Source: JAKAWM01 sp049966695
Lineage (GTDB): Bacteria > Actinomycetota > Acidimicrobiia > Acidimicrobiales > Palsa-688
Direction of reading: 5' to 3'
NCBI GenBank assembly: GCA_049966695.1
Contig: JBMFUG010000023.1
Location: 1 to 31,033, forward strand
DNA length: 31,033 nucleotides
Shown here: piece by piece, positions 30,325-31,033 of the stretch
Position numbering within the stretch: the first letter of the stretch is position 1
Layout: each line of letters begins with the position of its first letter
Made by a program: the position numbers and the translations under genes
Notes under the pieces: model-generated
Told to the model about the DNA's origin: nothing
What the model saw: the letters and a program-made list of their open reading frames with translations, nothing else
Database searches by the model: none

Positions 30325-30495
30325 TTAGGGCGGGCCAACCGGTCCCCGAGCAAGTCCCTGGGTCTTAGCCGGCCCCCAGTTAGGACATTGAGCCCGGAAT
30401 GCTGACGATATCGGCGGGGTTGTAAGTGGGACAAGCCAACATGCTGAGCACGGCTTAGCCGCACGCTCGATATCTGAGGAAGGTGCCAGAGGGAC
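30304..30495. promoter_or_regulatory. trxB-trxA intergenic region
   Basis: This 192-bp stretch holds the second copy of the trxB 3' duplication, then CGATATC at 30406-30412 and again at 30468-30474. It also holds AATGCTGACGATATCGGCGG at 30398-30417, which matches 18 of 20 bases of a site next to the tRNA-Ile (3149-3168). In mycobacteria trxB2 and trxC are nearly adjacent, so the gap is unusually wide. A trxA promoter is likely here but none stands out. Confidence 0.4.
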
Positions 30496-30822
30496 ATGCC
30501 AGAGCTCACCACTACACTGACGGACTCAACCTTCGATGAGGAGGTGGGTTCAGCCTCGGAGGCGGTTCTGGTTGACTTCTGGGCGGAATGGTGCGGGCCT
30601 TGTAAGATCATCGAGCCCGTGCTCGATGAGATAGCTAGGGAGCACAAGGGTAGGTTGAGGATCGGCAAGCTCAACGTTGACGATAACTTGCAAACAGTAC
30701 GTCGTTTCGGTGTCATGAGCATCCCGACCCTGATCCTTTTTAAAGACGGTCAGCCACAGCTTCGCCTGGTGGGGGCAAAAGGGAAGGCTCAGCTGCTGCA
30801 AGAGCTGAGCCGTCACCTTTAA
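30496..30822 (+). CDS. trxA: Thioredoxin
   Basis: A 108-residue classical thioredoxin that reduces protein disulfides. It has the active site WCGPC (Cys33, Cys36) preceded by VLVDFWAEW, the buried Asp of the VDFWA strand, the KLNVDDN segment and the cis-proline in MSIPT (Pro77). It ends in the usual amphipathic helix. The ATG at 30496 is preceded by GAGGG. It works with the adjacent trxB product. A transposase fragment begins 28 bp after its stop codon on the opposite strand. Confidence 0.97.
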   Translation: MPELTTTLTDSTFDEEVGSASEAVLVDFWAEWCGPCKIIEPVLDEIAREHKGRLRIGKLNVDDNLQTVRRFGVMSIPTLILFKDGQPQLRLVGAKGKAQLLQELSRHL

Positions 30823-31033
30823 GGGCCTCCCGGCATGGATGTGGGTCGATTTAGGGATCTACGGCCCGGCGACGCTCGTGTGGCAGGACATGCTCGATCG
30901 GTCCGAGCGTCAGCATGATGAGGCCGAGTGCCGCGTTGGCGCAGTGGAAGCCGTAGGCGCGGTTGACGATGAGGCGGACCCGCCGGTTGAGGCCCTCGTG
31001 GCGGGCATTGTCCACACCGAGTCGCACCGCGGC
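30823..31033 (-). mobile_element. ISL3-family insertion sequence (end only)
   Basis: The transposase tail at 30851-31033 and the 28 bp between its stop and the trxA stop mark one end of an ISL3-type element inserted directly behind trxA. The terminal inverted repeat probably lies within 30823-30850 but cannot be defined without the other end. Confidence 0.6.
30851..31033 (-). CDS. ISL3-family transposase, C-terminal part (5' end outside window)
   Basis: The minus strand encodes 60 residues ending at the TAA at 30851-30853, and the frame is open to the window edge. The sequence AVRLGVDNARHEGLNRRVRL, then RAYGFHCANAALGLIMLTLG and ending near LPHE, matches the C-terminal end of ISL3-family (DDE_Tnp_ISL3) transposases. 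N-A-R-x-E-G-x-N and R-A-Y-G-F-H are the family's typical signatures, and the first includes the last catalytic-region residues. Whether the rest of the gene is intact is unknown. It is convergent with trxA. Confidence 0.88.
   Translation of the reverse strand, partial: AAVRLGVDNARHEGLNRRVRLIVNRAYGFHCANAALGLIMLTLGPIEHVLPHERRRAVDP

Noticed and set aside
1..31033. CRISPR array, toxin-antitoxin, restriction or other defence genes
   Set aside because: I saw no regularly spaced repeat array and no proteins of those families. The only accessory DNA is the IS elements and the integrase/excisionase remnant.

Overview
This window is a high-GC actinobacterial chromosome segment carrying the replication-origin neighbourhood. 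The placement rests on gene content: dnaA, dnaN, recF, a DUF721 gene, gyrB, gyrA, a DUF3566 gene and tRNA-Ile lie in one left-running block, and DUF5318 and DUF6049 proteins, which are typical of Actinobacteria, follow further right. A deep-branching class such as Acidimicrobiia is plausible, but that is inference.

Layout. 1-3209 is mobile DNA. An IS21-family element (istA, istB, cut by the window edge) has inserted into a tyrosine integrase gene that sits with its excisionase gene beside the 3' end of tRNA-Ile (3210-3283). 3386-13016 is the minus-strand replication and topology block: DUF3566, gyrA, gyrB, DUF721 (DciA-like), recF, dnaN, a 242-bp candidate oriC and dnaA. dnaB is divergent from dnaA across about 340 bp of noncoding DNA, and converges on the minus-strand operon rpsF-ssb-rpsR-rplI. 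Further minus-strand genes follow: panB, a DUF5318 zinc-ribbon gene, a CCA-adding enzyme gene and pilT. From 20968 transcription turns rightward: a GNAT acetyltransferase, a DUF6049 secreted/anchored protein, the lipid II flippase murJ, degV, a membrane Ser/Thr kinase, a small membrane protein, trxB and trxA. At 30851 the C-terminal end of an ISL3-family transposase begins and runs out of the window.

How the genes work together. Almost the whole initiation machinery is here: initiator (DnaA), helicase (DnaB), a likely helicase-operating factor (DUF721/DciA), clamp (DnaN), RecF, SSB and gyrase. The right half is the actinobacterial cell-envelope and redox block known from mycobacteria (pcnA/CCA - DUF6049 - murJ - trxB - trxA).

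Most notable points. (1) The kinase and its extracellular domain look like the C-terminal half of the mycobacterial MurJ-pseudokinase fusion, encoded here as a separate gene with an apparently intact kinase active site. (2) dnaB, not the rpmH-rnpA-yidC-parAB cluster, is dnaA's neighbour. (3) A 34-bp tandem duplication has altered the end of trxB, and a CsoR/CstR-type dyad precedes trxB. (4) S18 has an unusual acidic tail. I saw no clear defence system, CRISPR array or biosynthetic cluster.
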